Positions 16,020 through 25,460 of a DNA stretch of 64,000 nucleotides are shown piece by piece. Below the pieces are notes generated by a model. The model saw only the letters and a program-made list of their open reading frames with translations. It searched no databases and had not been told where the DNA came from. The stretch is from Phenylobacterium soli (GTDB lineage: Bacteria; Pseudomonadota; Alphaproteobacteria; Caulobacterales; Caulobacteraceae). How positions within the stretch are numbered: the first letter of the stretch is position 1; each line of letters begins with the position of its first letter. The stretch covers positions 186,001-250,000 of the forward strand of contig NZ_QFYQ01000002.1 of NCBI RefSeq assembly GCF_003254475.1. Reading direction: 5' to 3'. The translations under genes and the position numbers were made by a program.

Positions 16020-18704
16020 TCACCAGCGCTTGTCGATCGAGATCGCCACGACGCGGCCCACGGGGCTGGTGGTGGTCGGATCGAAGCCGCCGCCGCCGTT
16101 GACGCTTTCGCCGATGTTCACGAACGGCGGCTTGGTGTCGAACAGGTTGGTGGCGTCCAGGGCGACCGTCAGGTCCTTGGTCCAGGTGTTCGGGCCGTCC
16201 TTGAAGAAGGTGTAGGCCAGGTGGGCGTCCACCGTGGTGTAGGCGTCGACCTTCTGCTGAACCTTCGGCACCGTGTTCGTGTAGCTGTTCTCGTAGTTGA
16301 CGAAGACGTAGGCCGCCCAGTCGTCCTTGCGCCAGTTGACGCTGCCGCGGGCGCGCAGCTTCAGCGGATTGAAGATGGTGTTGCGCTGCTCCACCAGCGG
16401 CGCGCTCGGCGTCACCCCCACCTTGTATTCGGTGAAGTAGGTGCCGTTCAGGCCGAAGCCGAAGTCGCCGTAGCGGTCGGTGGGCTGCAGATAGCTGAGC
16501 TGGAAGTCGACGCCCTTGGCCAGCGTCACCCCGAGGTTCTGCGAGCGGCCGTCGACGAACAGCGGCACCGGGTTCGGCAGCACGCCGCGGACGGCGAGGC
16601 CGAGGCCGGCCGGCGGCGCGGCGGTCAGCGAATTGATAAACGCCGCCGACGGGTTGCGCACGATGATCCCGGTGCCGGCATACTGCGACTCCCGGCCCAG
16701 CAGCGACAGGTCGCTCAGCACCGCCAGGATCTGGTTGCGGTAGTCGATGTCGAAGTAGCTGAGGCTGATCTTGGTGCGCGGCAGGAAGGCGGGCTGGTAG
16801 TCGACGCCGAAGGTGTAGGTCCGCGCCTTCTCCGGCTGCAGGTTCAGGTTGCCGCCCGACATGGCGACTCCGGTGATCGTGCAGTTGCAGGTCGGGTCCT
16901 GGTAGTTCTGCACGAACAGGGCCGAGCTGTTGCCGTAGATCTGGGCGAAGCCCGGGGCTCGGAAGGATTTGCCGTAGCTCGCCCGCAGCATCAGCCCGTC
17001 CATCGGCTGCCAGTTGATCCCGACCTTCGGGTTGCGGGTCTTGGCGCCGATGTCGCTGTACTCGTCGAAGCGGCCGGCGAGGTCGAGCTCGAGCTTCTGG
17101 ATCCCCGGCATGGCGTTGTCCGGGCCGACGATCGGCACCAGCAGCTCGGCGTAGGCGGAGTTCACATTGCGCGCGAAGCGGCGGTAGCTGGAGGTGTAGC
17201 TGCCGTCGGCCGCCGGATTGCCCTGGAAGATGCCGATCTGGGTGGTGAACCGCTGCCCCTCGTAGCCCACGGCGACGCGCAGGTCGCCGCCCGGGAGGTG
17301 CAGCAGCGGCCCGTCCAGCTTGGCGTCCCAGGTCTGCAGGATCGTCCAGCCCGGCGCGAAGAACACCGCGTTGCTGAAGCCCGCGAGGCTGCTGGCGGGG
17401 TTGTTGGGGATCAACGGATTGAAGGCGCCGCTGGCGATGGCGTTGTTCACCGCCGTCGAGTTGATGCCCTGGGTGCTGAGGCTGAGGTCGGTGTCGAGGC
17501 CGTAGCCGTAGGTCGCCGTCAGCCGGAAGTCGCGCGGCAGCTTCACGTCGCCGCCGACCGAGAAGTTGTAGGCCTTCGAGTAGCCGGACGAGACGTTCAG
17601 GGGCAGCTGGCCGGCGAACGAATAGTTGGCGGTCTCGGAGGTGGCGGTGACGCCCGTCGGCAGCACGAAGTCAGGGCTGGTGCTGCGGATGGTGAAGGCG
17701 CCCGTCGCCGGCGCCGAGCGCAGGGCGAACTTGCGCCGCGCCGCGAAGCCGTCGGCGAACAGGTGCACCGCCGAGCCGACCTGCTGGTCGAGGGTGAAGG
17801 CGACGCTGTCGTGCTCCTGCTTGGGCAGCAGGTCCTGGTACTTCAGGTTGTCGCACTTGTTGGTGGTGTTCGCGACGAGGCCGCCGGCGGTCGTCTTGGT
17901 GACGCCGGTCGCCGGCACGGCGTAGTTGACGCCGTTGATGGTCAGGGTCGCGGGGTTGCACTGGGTGACGCGGAAGTCGCCGCCGCCGGCCGCCGACAGG
18001 TCGCCGCGGTAGAAGTCGCGGTCGAGGCCGCTGAGCGCGGAGTGGTAGCCGTTCTCGTAGCCGATGGTGAGCTGGCCGCCATCCCACTTGTGGCCGGCGA
18101 TCACGCCGATCTGGCGCTCATTGTAGTTGTCGCCCGCGCCGTAGCGGGCGCTCATCTCTACGCCGTCGAAGTTGCGGCGCAGGATCATGTTCACGACGCC
18201 GGCCACGGCGTCCGAGCCGTACACGGCCGAGGCGCCGTCGGCGACGATCTCGACCCGCTCGAGCATGATGGTCGGCAGCACCGAGGGATCGACCGACTGG
18301 CCGCTGGTGCCCTGCGGGATCACGCGCCGGCCGTCGACGATCGCCAGGGTGGCGTAGGGGCCGATGCCGCGCAGGTTGACGCTGGTGCCGTAGGTGATGT
18401 TGCCCGAGCCGCCGGACTGGCCGCGCGAGGTTTCCGAGACGCCCAGGTTGAACACCTGCGGGGTCTCCTGCAGCAGCTGCGCCGTGGTCACCGCGCCGGA
18501 GGCCTGGATGTCCTCGCGGCTGACGCTCACCACCGTCGAGCCGACCGGGGCCGCACCGCGGATGTTGGTGCCCGTGACCACCACTTCTTCGACGCTGTTG
18601 GCCTCGCTGGCCGGCTTGGTTTGGGCCATGGCGCTCGCGCCGCTGGCCAGGGCGCCGGCGAGCGCCAGAACCGACGCACGCGCGAACAGAACCTTCATCG
18701 TCAT
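16020..18704 (-). CDS. TonB-dependent outer membrane receptor
   Basis: An 894-residue receptor with signal peptide, TonB box region (VEEVVVTGTNIRG), plug domain with DGRRVIP and ADGASAVYGSDAVAGVVN, and a C-terminal barrel ending in aromatic-rich VVAISIDKRW. ATG at 18704 has GGAGGGAG upstream; the longer frame is not needed. It should import a scarce or large ligand across the outer membrane. It heads a minus-strand run with the CocE hydrolase and vanA, and its style resembles the 981-residue receptor at 36777. The ligand may be an aromatic ester or glycoside, which is inference. The C-terminal barrel includes the strand DLTVALDATNLFD typical of these receptors. Confidence 0.93.
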   Translation of the reverse strand: MTMKVLFARASVLALAGALASGASAMAQTKPASEANSVEEVVVTGTNIRGAAPVGSTVVSVSREDIQASGAVTTAQLLQETPQVFNLGVSETSRGQSGGSGNITYGTSVNLRGIGPYATLAIVDGRRVIPQGTSGQSVDPSVLPTIMLERVEIVADGASAVYGSDAVAGVVNMILRRNFDGVEMSARYGAGDNYNERQIGVIAGHKWDGGQLTIGYENGYHSALSGLDRDFYRGDLSAAGGGDFRVTQCNPATLTINGVNYAVPATGVTKTTAGGLVANTTNKCDNLKYQDLLPKQEHDSVAFTLDQQVGSAVHLFADGFAARRKFALRSAPATGAFTIRSTSPDFVLPTGVTATSETANYSFAGQLPLNVSSGYSKAYNFSVGGDVKLPRDFRLTATYGYGLDTDLSLSTQGINSTAVNNAIASGAFNPLIPNNPASSLAGFSNAVFFAPGWTILQTWDAKLDGPLLHLPGGDLRVAVGYEGQRFTTQIGIFQGNPAADGSYTSSYRRFARNVNSAYAELLVPIVGPDNAMPGIQKLELDLAGRFDEYSDIGAKTRNPKVGINWQPMDGLMLRASYGKSFRAPGFAQIYGNSSALFVQNYQDPTCNCTITGVAMSGGNLNLQPEKARTYTFGVDYQPAFLPRTKISLSYFDIDYRNQILAVLSDLSLLGRESQYAGTGIIVRNPSAAFINSLTAAPPAGLGLAVRGVLPNPVPLFVDGRSQNLGVTLAKGVDFQLSYLQPTDRYGDFGFGLNGTYFTEYKVGVTPSAPLVEQRNTIFNPLKLRARGSVNWRKDDWAAYVFVNYENSYTNTVPKVQQKVDAYTTVDAHLAYTFFKDGPNTWTKDLTVALDATNLFDTKPPFVNIGESVNGGGGFDPTTTSPVGRVVAISIDKRW

Positions 18705-18790
18705 CCCCGAGTCTCCCTCCCGAGGGCGCGTCGTTTTCGTTTCGCGCGCCCTACGCGGTTCGCCACCGCAAATCGATGTTACAACAAATT

Positions 18791-18805
18791 GTTTGTCTGC
18801 CAACC
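18791..18805 (+). promoter_or_regulatory. Motif B operator-like site, receptor/monooxygenase gap
   Basis: GTTTGT-CTG-CCAACC followed by TATTTTCGC. The right half is weaker, but the tail matches the other motif B sites. It ends 87 bases before the monooxygenase start and 87 bases before the receptor start. Confidence 0.45.
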
Positions 18806-18892
18806 TATTTTCGCGACGAACGAATGACGATGCCGCATGGCCTCGTTGGCCCACTCTGCTATACGCCCCGCAAACAGTTGGGGTGAGGAACG

Positions 18893-20143
18893 ATGAGAGC
18901 GATCATCGCGGGCGGCGGCATCGCCGGCCTGACGACGGCGCTGGAGCTGTCGCGCATCGGGGTGGAGGTGGCGGTCTACGAGGCGGCGCCCGAGATCAGC
19001 CCGCTCGGCGTCGGCATCAACCTCCTGCCCCACTCGGTGCGCATCCTGGCCGACCTCGGCCTGCAGGACCGCCTGCTCGGCAAGGGCGTCGCCACCGGCG
19101 AGCTCGTCTATTTCAACCGCTTCGGACAGCGCATCTGGGGCGAGCCGCGCGGGCGCTTCGCCGGCTATCCCTGGCCGCAGATCTCGCTTCACCGCGGCGC
19201 CCTGCAGATGACCCTTCTGGAGGCCGCCCGCGAGCGTCTAGGCGCGGACATCGTCCGCCTCGACCGCCGGCTGACCGGCTTCCGCCAGGAGGGCGATGAG
19301 GTCGAAGCCGCCTTCACCGACGCCGCCGGCGGCGAGACCCGCGTCCGCGGCGACATGCTGCTGGCCTGCGACGGCATCCACTCGGCCGCCCGCCGGATCC
19401 TCAATCCGGCCGAAGGCCCGCCAGTCTACGGCGGGCGCATCCTGTGGCGCGGCGTGACCCGCGCCCGGCCCTTCCTCACCGGCGCGACCATGATCATGGC
19501 CGGCCACCAGAACCAGAAGTTCGTTTGCTATCCCCTAGAGGCGCCCGGCGCCGACGGCCTGCAGCCGATCAACTGGATCGCCGAGCTGGCCGAGCCCCAG
19601 ATGCCCAACCGCGAGGACTGGAACCGGCCGGGCCGGCTGGAGGACTTCGCGCCCCAGTTCGCCGATTGGAACTTCGGCTGGCTCGACGCGGCGGCCCTGA
19701 TCCGCGACGCCCAGTCGGTGTTCGAATATCCGCTGGTGGACCGCGACCCGCTGGAGCGCTGGACCCATGGCCGCGTGACCCTGGTCGGCGACGCCGCCCA
19801 CCCGATGTATCCGATCGGCTCCAACGGGGCGAGCCAGGGCATCCTCGACGCCCGCGCCCTGGCCGAGGCGCTGCGAGCCGATGCCGATGTCGGGTCCGCG
19901 CTCGCCGCCTATGACGCCGCGCGCCGCCCGCCCACCGCCGCGATCGTGCTCGCCAACCGCGGCAACGGTCCGGAGCAGTGCATGCAACTCGCCCACGAGC
20001 GCGCGCCCGACGGCTTCGCCGACATCGAGGACGTCATCCCCCGCGCCGAGCTCGAGGCCATCGCCGCCCGCTACAAGCAGGTCGCCGGCTTCAGCAAGGA
20101 AGCCCTGGCGGCGACGAACGATTCCGAAAAGGCGGACGCCTGA
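18893..20143 (+). CDS. FAD-dependent monooxygenase
   Basis: A 416-residue class A flavin monooxygenase. FAD motifs: GGGIAG at residues 7-12, the DG motif LLACDGIHSAAR, and VTLVGDAAHPMYPIGSNG. The sequence style (AYEAAPEISPLGVGINLLPH, FNRFGQRIWGEPRG) is closest to the PhzS-like/salicylate hydroxylase-like group that acts on aromatic carboxylates, sometimes with decarboxylation. It overlaps the DUF3237 gene start (TGATG), so the two are coupled. The substrate is not known. Confidence 0.85.
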   Translation: MRAIIAGGGIAGLTTALELSRIGVEVAVYEAAPEISPLGVGINLLPHSVRILADLGLQDRLLGKGVATGELVYFNRFGQRIWGEPRGRFAGYPWPQISLHRGALQMTLLEAARERLGADIVRLDRRLTGFRQEGDEVEAAFTDAAGGETRVRGDMLLACDGIHSAARRILNPAEGPPVYGGRILWRGVTRARPFLTGATMIMAGHQNQKFVCYPLEAPGADGLQPINWIAELAEPQMPNREDWNRPGRLEDFAPQFADWNFGWLDAAALIRDAQSVFEYPLVDRDPLERWTHGRVTLVGDAAHPMYPIGSNGASQGILDARALAEALRADADVGSALAAYDAARRPPTAAIVLANRGNGPEQCMQLAHERAPDGFADIEDVIPRAELEAIAARYKQVAGFSKEALAATNDSEKADA

Positions 20144-20592
20144 TGCAAGCCGGCCTCAAGCCCCTGATGGTCTTCGACGTCCAGGTCGGACGTCCGGTGG
20201 ACGTCGACACGACTCCCGGCCACGGCCGCCGCTTCATCCCGATCACCGGCGGCGAGGTCAGCGGCGGCTACGCGGGACGCGTCCTCGAAGGCGGCGGCGA
20301 CTGGCAGGTGGTCTGGCCCGACGGCCGGCTCGACATCTCGGCCCACTACATCGTCCAGATCGACGGCGCCCTCGTCGAGATCCACTCCGACGGCGTGCGC
20401 ACCGGCTCGCCCGAGGTGCTGGCCCAGCTCGCCCGGGGCGAGAGCGTCGACGCCTCCCGATACTATTTCCGCACCGCGATCCGCTTCCGCACTCAGGCGC
20501 CGGAGCTGGCGCACCTCAACGGAATGCTCGCCGTCGCGTACGGCGCCCGCGCGCAGCGCGGCGTCCACCTGGAGATCTTCGAGGTCCTCTAG
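20143..20592 (+). CDS. DUF3237 family protein
   Basis: A 149-residue small protein with the DUF3237 layout: GRRFIPITGGEVSG, then AHYIVQIDGALVEIHSDGVRTG and YYFRTAIRFRT. These proteins form a compact beta fold of unknown biochemical role and are often next to oxidoreductases of aromatic or terpenoid breakdown. It starts inside the stop codon of the FAD monooxygenase gene, so it probably works with it, perhaps on its product. No signal peptide. Confidence 0.8.
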   Translation: MQAGLKPLMVFDVQVGRPVDVDTTPGHGRRFIPITGGEVSGGYAGRVLEGGGDWQVVWPDGRLDISAHYIVQIDGALVEIHSDGVRTGSPEVLAQLARGESVDASRYYFRTAIRFRTQAPELAHLNGMLAVAYGARAQRGVHLEIFEVL

Positions 20593-20609
20593 CGTTCGCG
20601 CCGATAATC

Positions 20610-20624
20610 GTTGGCATTACGTAC
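20610..20624 (+). promoter_or_regulatory. Motif B-like site before the first CapA-like gene
   Basis: GTTGGCATTACGTAC followed by TATTTGCGC. The left half is degenerate, but the right half and tail match the other sites. It ends 60 bases before the CapA-like start and is the only copy between two same-strand genes. Confidence 0.45.
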
Positions 20625-20684
20625 TATTTGCGCCAAAACAGATTCCGAGGATCGCCCGCAGCGGCGATGCGGGAGGAGGCGCGG

Positions 20685-21815
20685 ATGGCGGCCGGCAAGG
20701 CTCGGGCGGTGCTCTATGCGGTGGGCGACATCGCCCCGGACCGCGAGGACCCGCGCCAGTCCTTCGATCTCGTCCGCGACCGCATCCGCGAGGCCGACAT
20801 CGCCTTCTGCCAGCTCGAGGTGAACCTCACCGAGCGCGGCTCCCGCCTGCCCCAGGCCCGCCACACGGTCCGCGCCGCCCCGGCCATCGCCGCAGCCATC
20901 AAGGACGCCGGCTTCAACGTCGTCTCCTTCGCCGGCAATCACTGCATGGACTGGGGCCAGGAAGGCTTCTTCGACACCATCGACAACCTCAGGGCCCAGG
21001 ACCTCGGGGTGGTCGGGGTCGGAGCCGACATCCTGGAGGCCCGCAAGCCGCTCTTCGTCGAGGCCAACGGCTGCCGCGTGGCCTTCCTCGCCTACAGCTC
21101 AATCCTGCCGATGAGCTACTGGGCCGATGAGCGGCGGCCGGGCTGCGCGCCCATGCGCGCCCACACCCTCTACGAGCAGATCGAGCACGATCAGCCGGGC
21201 ACCCCGGCGCGCATCCACACCTTCCCGCATCGCGGCGACCTCGCGGCCCTCGAAGAGGACGTGCGCAAGGCCAAGGCGGAGGCCGACGTCGTCGCCGTCT
21301 CCCTGCATTGGGGCATCCACTTCGTCGAGGCGACCATCGCCGACTACCAGCGCGACGTGGCCTATGCGGCGATCGACGCCGGCGCCGACCTGATCCTCGG
21401 CCATCACGCCCACATCCTGAAGGGCGTCGAGATCTACAAGGGCGTGCCGATCCTCTACAGCCTGTGCAACTTCGCGGTCGACCTGAGGATGGACGAGGCG
21501 CACGCCAATTCGGCCTCCTTCAAGGAGATCCAGACGCTCAACGCCAGCTGGATCCCCGACTTCGACAGCCTCTACAATTTCCCGCAGGACAGCCGGATGA
21601 CCCTGGTCGCCAAGGCGGTGATCGAGGACGGCAAGGTCGCCGCGCTCAGCCTGCTGCCGGCCTACGTCAACAAGGACGCCCAGCCGGCGATCCTTTCGGC
21701 CGACGATCCGCGCTTCGGCGAGGTGCTGGCCTATCTCGACAAGATCACCCGGGCGGCCGGCCTCGGCGCCCGTTTCGAAGTCCGGGGCGACGAAGTCGTC
21801 CCCCTGCCCGCCTGA
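20685..21815 (+). CDS. CapA-like metallophosphatase-fold protein, copy 1
   Basis: A 376-residue protein of the CapA/PgsA (PGA_cap) family with a calcineurin-like fold. Metal-site motifs seen are AVGDIAPDRED, FAGNHCMDWG, VSLHWGIHF and GHHAHILKG. ATG at 20685 is preceded by GGGAGGAGG; the ATG at 20667 is less well placed. Unlike poly-gamma-glutamate CapA it has no membrane anchor or signal peptide, so it is probably cytosolic. It is followed 8 bases later by a P450 gene. A paralog at 27817 shares all motifs and similar length. In this setting it may be a hydrolase in a catabolic pathway rather than a capsule gene. Confidence 0.82.
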   Translation: MAAGKARAVLYAVGDIAPDREDPRQSFDLVRDRIREADIAFCQLEVNLTERGSRLPQARHTVRAAPAIAAAIKDAGFNVVSFAGNHCMDWGQEGFFDTIDNLRAQDLGVVGVGADILEARKPLFVEANGCRVAFLAYSSILPMSYWADERRPGCAPMRAHTLYEQIEHDQPGTPARIHTFPHRGDLAALEEDVRKAKAEADVVAVSLHWGIHFVEATIADYQRDVAYAAIDAGADLILGHHAHILKGVEIYKGVPILYSLCNFAVDLRMDEAHANSASFKEIQTLNASWIPDFDSLYNFPQDSRMTLVAKAVIEDGKVAALSLLPAYVNKDAQPAILSADDPRFGEVLAYLDKITRAAGLGARFEVRGDEVVPLPA

Positions 21816-21823
21816 GGTCCGCC

Positions 21824-23035
21824 ATGACCGAACACAGCGCCGACGCCCCCCGTGCGGCCCGTTCCGACGACTTCGATCCCCTGGCGCCGGAAACCTTCGA
21901 CAGCCCCTATCCGGTCTATGAGCGCCTGCGCGCCGAGTGCCCGGTGGCCTGGACCAGCGCCTTCGGCGGCTTTTGGGCGCTGGCCCGCCACGCCGACGTC
22001 GCTCGCACCGCCACCGACTACAGGACCTTCGTCAACTCCGTGCAGAACGTGGTGCCCAAGGTCGCCTTCACCGGCCGCCGGCCGCCGCTGCACCTCGATC
22101 CGCCCGAGCACACGCCCTACCGCGCCGCGCTCAACCCCCTGCTCTCCGAGCGCCGTGTCGCGGCCCTGGAGCCGGCCATCCGCCGCATCTGCGGCGAGCT
22201 GCTGGAGCCGATGATCGCCCGCGGCCAGGGCGACCTCTGCGAGGACTTCTCCAGCCATCTGCCGGTCCATGTGTTCGCTGAGTGGATGCGCATCCCCCCG
22301 GACATGGCCGAGCCGCTGCGCCAGGCGGGCCGCGCCTTCAACGTCGCCGTCCAGTCCAACATCGAGGAGGTGGTCAAGGAGACGAGCCTGGCGCTCTACG
22401 CCATGGCCCGCGACCTCATCGCCCTGCGCCGCGCCGAGCCCATGGACCCGGAGGTCGATCCGACCAGCGCCCTCCTGGCCGCCCGCCACGAGGGCCAGCC
22501 ACTGCCCGACGACCTGATCATCGGCTGCGTGCGCCAGGTGCTGGTGGTCGGCATCATCGCCCCGACCGTGGTGATCGGCTCCATCGGGGTTCATCTCAGC
22601 CGCCATCCGGACCTGCAGCACAAGCTGCGCGCCGAGCCGGCCCTGATCGCGCCTGCGGTCGAGGAGTTCCTGCGGCTCTACACGCCGTACCGGGGCTTCG
22701 CCCGCACCGCCAACCGCGACGTGGAGATCTGCGGCCGCACCATCGCCAGGGACGAGCCGATCGCCCTGCTCTACGCCTCGGCCAACCGCGACGAGTCGGT
22801 GTTCGAGCGCGCCGACGAGTTCATCCTCGACCGGCCGAACCTCGGCGACAGCCTCGCCTTCGGGCGCGGGCCGCACAACTGCCCGGGCGCCGCGCTCGGC
22901 CGCCTTCAGCTCCGCATCGCGCTCGAGGAACTGCTCGCCCGCACCGCGTCCTTCGAGGTCTGCGGCCCCATCCGGCCGACGCGCATGCCGGAGATCGGCG
23001 CGCTCTCGGTGCCGGTGACGCTGGTCCGGGCCTAG
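21824..23035 (+). CDS. Cytochrome P450
   Basis: A 403-residue bacterial P450. The haem Cys is C353 in FGRGPHNCPG; the ExxR motif is E281-R284 (EEFLR). The I-helix reads VVGIIAPTVVIG: the usual acid before the conserved Thr is Pro (P247-T248). It would need a ferredoxin and reductase, and none is adjacent. It shares a transcript with the CapA-like gene. It may hydroxylate or O-demethylate the compound handled by this module. Its stop overlaps the opposite-strand PrpD-type gene stop in a shared CTAG. Confidence 0.93.
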   Translation: MTEHSADAPRAARSDDFDPLAPETFDSPYPVYERLRAECPVAWTSAFGGFWALARHADVARTATDYRTFVNSVQNVVPKVAFTGRRPPLHLDPPEHTPYRAALNPLLSERRVAALEPAIRRICGELLEPMIARGQGDLCEDFSSHLPVHVFAEWMRIPPDMAEPLRQAGRAFNVAVQSNIEEVVKETSLALYAMARDLIALRRAEPMDPEVDPTSALLAARHEGQPLPDDLIIGCVRQVLVVGIIAPTVVIGSIGVHLSRHPDLQHKLRAEPALIAPAVEEFLRLYTPYRGFARTANRDVEICGRTIARDEPIALLYASANRDESVFERADEFILDRPNLGDSLAFGRGPHNCPGAALGRLQLRIALEELLARTASFEVCGPIRPTRMPEIGALSVPVTLVRA

Positions 23036-24411
23036 CCGAGGATCGCGCGGGCGGCGTCGGGCGCCGCTTCCAGCGCGAAGACGGCCTCCACCCAGCCCCG
23101 GGCCTCCGACCGGCTGAGCGGGTTCACCGCGCGGCCGGCGCAGTCCTCGAACTTGGCGATCAGCTCCTCGCGCGACACCGGATTGTCCGGCGCGCCGCGC
23201 GCCCGCTCGATGCGCCCCTTCAGCGCCTGGCCGCTCGTCAGCCGCAGCGTCAGTTCGCCCGAGGCGGCCTCGGCCGCGCCCCAGCCCTCGACCTCGCGCC
23301 AGCTCACCCGTCCCGCCATGGCGAGGATCGCCGGGTCGGCCAGTGATTCCGGTCCGAAGTCGTCCAGCCCCACGCGCCCCCGCACCAGGGCGCAGGCCAC
23401 CGTGTAGGGCAGGCTGAACTTGGCATTGATCGGCGAGACCGGCGCCCGCTTCTGCGCCGCCGGCTCGACCAGCATGCGCTGGATCGGGCCGATGCCGAGA
23501 TCCACCGCCGCCACCTCGTCGGCGCCGAAGCCATGCGCCGCCATCAGCCCCAACGCCGCCTCGATGTAGGCATGGGTGCCGCGGCAGCTCGGCCAGACCT
23601 TGAAACTCACGCGCTCGCTCAGGAACCGCTCGCCGAGGCCATCGGTCAGCACGGCCGGGTCGTAGCCGCCGCGCGCATAGAGCTCGAAGAACCCGGCCCG
23701 GCCCTCCAGCGGCGCCTCGAAGCCCTTGATCCCCGCCGCCGCCAGCCGCACCGACTGCACCGCCGCCTGAGCGCCGAAGGCGTCGCGCACGGCCCGCACG
23801 GTGGACCCCGGGCTGTACTTGATCTCGCCCGGCGTGGTCGCCTGGCAGAGGGTCAGCGACAGGGCGTCCAGCACCTGGTCGGCGGACAGGCCGCGCAGGT
23901 GCGCCACCGCGGCGGTCGCGCCATAGGCGCCGAGGATCGGCGGCGGATACCAGCCGAAGTCGGCGGGGTCCGAGGTGAGCGCCAGCCCCATCCGGCAGGT
24001 GAGGTCGCAGCCGACCGCCAGGGCGGTCAGCAGCCGCGCGCCGGGGACCCCGCCCATCGCCTCGGCCTCGGCCAGCACGGCCGGCACGGCGATGGCGTTG
24101 GGGTGCAGCGGGGCCTCGTCGTAGGCGTCCTCGTAGTCGAGGGCGTGGGCCATGGCCCCGTTGGCCAGCGCCGCCAGGGGCGCGGCCACCTTGTCGCCGA
24201 AGCCGAGGATGGTGCTCTCCGGCCGGCCGGCCCCGGCCGAGCGCGCCAGGTCGACGAAGGCCTGGCAGCCCTCGCCCATGCGGCTCGCGCCGAGGGTGAC
24301 GCCCAGGGCGTCCAGCAGCGAGCGCTTGGTCGCCTCCACGGCCGCAGCCGGCAGCGCCTCGAATCGCGCACCCGCCACGTGCTCGGCGATGCGGCGGCTG
24401 AGCGCGGTCAC
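23032..24411 (-). CDS. MmgE/PrpD family protein
   Basis: A 459-residue MmgE/PrpD family member. Typical segments are LDALGVTLGASRMGEGCQ, NGAMAHALDYEDAYDEAPLHPNA and SINAKF-like SPINAKFSLPYTVAC. The family includes 2-methylcitrate dehydratase and cis-aconitate decarboxylase, which act on tricarboxylates. Start is GTG at 24411, one base after the stop of the upstream membrane gene, so those two are coupled. The substrate here is unknown; it is not next to prpC or prpB, so methylcitrate metabolism is unlikely. Confidence 0.85.
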   Translation of the reverse strand: MTALSRRIAEHVAGARFEALPAAAVEATKRSLLDALGVTLGASRMGEGCQAFVDLARSAGAGRPESTILGFGDKVAAPLAALANGAMAHALDYEDAYDEAPLHPNAIAVPAVLAEAEAMGGVPGARLLTALAVGCDLTCRMGLALTSDPADFGWYPPPILGAYGATAAVAHLRGLSADQVLDALSLTLCQATTPGEIKYSPGSTVRAVRDAFGAQAAVQSVRLAAAGIKGFEAPLEGRAGFFELYARGGYDPAVLTDGLGERFLSERVSFKVWPSCRGTHAYIEAALGLMAAHGFGADEVAAVDLGIGPIQRMLVEPAAQKRAPVSPINAKFSLPYTVACALVRGRVGLDDFGPESLADPAILAMAGRVSWREVEGWGAAEAASGELTLRLTSGQALKGRIERARGAPDNPVSREELIAKFEDCAGRAVNPLSRSEARGWVEAVFALEAAPDAARAILG

Positions 24412-24412
24412 G

Positions 24413-25447
24413 TCACGCGTCCCTCGCCCGGCGGCCGAGCCGCGGGGCGAGCGCCAGGAGGGCGATGGCGCCGATCAGCAGCAGGGCGCCGACGAGCTCC
24501 GGCCCGGTCGGCGCCGGCTGGCCGGCCGCCGCGCTCAGCAGGTAGGCGGCGAGCAGGCCGGCGATGATGCTGGCCGCCCGCTCGAACGGGACGCAGAAGG
24601 TGTTCTCCCGCGGATTGAGCAGGATGAGGGCCGAGAACACGGTCACCGCGAAATAGGCGACCGACAGGGCGATCAGCAGGGGCATGGCGTCGCTGGTCCA
24701 CACCTTCAGGAACCCCCAGGCGAGCTGCTGGCCCTGCGCCGCCAGCGGCGAGATCCCGATCAGCGCCAGGGCGAGGACCGACAGCGGCAGCGCCACCAGC
24801 TTCTCCTCGACGAAGTAGCCCCTCAGCGACTGCTCGGAGCCGTCCTTGGCGACCTTGGTCATGGCCGCCAGCCGCACGAAGTAGCCGAGGGTGTAGGCAA
24901 CGACCGTGGCGATCGCGAGGGGCGGCAGGTGAAGCCCGCCGCGCGCCTTCAGCGTGATCCCGAGGCCCACCGCCACCAGTCCCAGCGCGGTCCACGAATA
25001 CCAGCGCACCTTGCGGCCGGCGATCAGGTCGACGAGCGGCGCCACCAGCAGCACGTCCCCGCGCATGAGAAGCTGCATGAAGGGGATCGAGACGCCCGGG
25101 AAGGTCAGCGACAGCGGCACGGTGAAGAGCAGGAAGGCCGTGCCGATCCCGGCCAGGAGGGTCCACGCGGTGGGCCGGGGCAGGCCGCGGCCGGCGCGGT
25201 GCGCGGCGCGCCACCAGCCCGACAGCCAGATGAACAGGGCGACCATCGCCCCGCCCATGATCATCACCGCCGGCAGGGTCTCGAGGCCCGTGAGGGGGCG
25301 GCCCAGCGCATGGTCCGGCGTCGTCGCCAGCGCCCGGGTAATCACCATGTAGGGCAGGTAGGCGAGGAGATAGAGGACGCTCACCGCCTCGATCGGCCAG
25401 GCCGCCAGGCCTCTCGTTCCAGACCCGCTCGCCGCCACAGCCGCCAT
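24413..25447 (-). CDS. Polytopic membrane protein, possible transporter
   Basis: A 344-residue membrane protein with about ten hydrophobic helices. The repeated pattern with LLMRGDVLLVAPLVDLIAGRKVRWYSWTALGL in pieces resembles drug/metabolite (EamA-like) carriers, but the match is loose and I do not name a family. It lies after the terminator of the receptor at 25517 and one base before the PrpD-type gene, with which it is likely co-translated. It may carry the substrate or product of that enzyme. Confidence 0.6.
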   Translation of the reverse strand: MAAVAASGSGTRGLAAWPIEAVSVLYLLAYLPYMVITRALATTPDHALGRPLTGLETLPAVMIMGGAMVALFIWLSGWWRAAHRAGRGLPRPTAWTLLAGIGTAFLLFTVPLSLTFPGVSIPFMQLLMRGDVLLVAPLVDLIAGRKVRWYSWTALGLVAVGLGITLKARGGLHLPPLAIATVVAYTLGYFVRLAAMTKVAKDGSEQSLRGYFVEEKLVALPLSVLALALIGISPLAAQGQQLAWGFLKVWTSDAMPLLIALSVAYFAVTVFSALILLNPRENTFCVPFERAASIIAGLLAAYLLSAAAGQPAPTGPELVGALLLIGAIALLALAPRLGRRARDA

Positions 25448-25460
25448 CGGCGCCCTCGCT

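Noticed and set aside
14265..18827. An unbroken plus-strand open frame of 1,520 codons
   Set aside because: It lies antisense to the CocE hydrolase and TonB receptor, is full of Arg, Gly, Val and His without domains, and is typical of the shadow frame of GC-rich genes.
20685..21815. Capsule or poly-gamma-glutamate synthesis locus
   Set aside because: No capB, capC, glycosyltransferase or polymer export gene is near either CapA-like gene, and neither has a membrane anchor.
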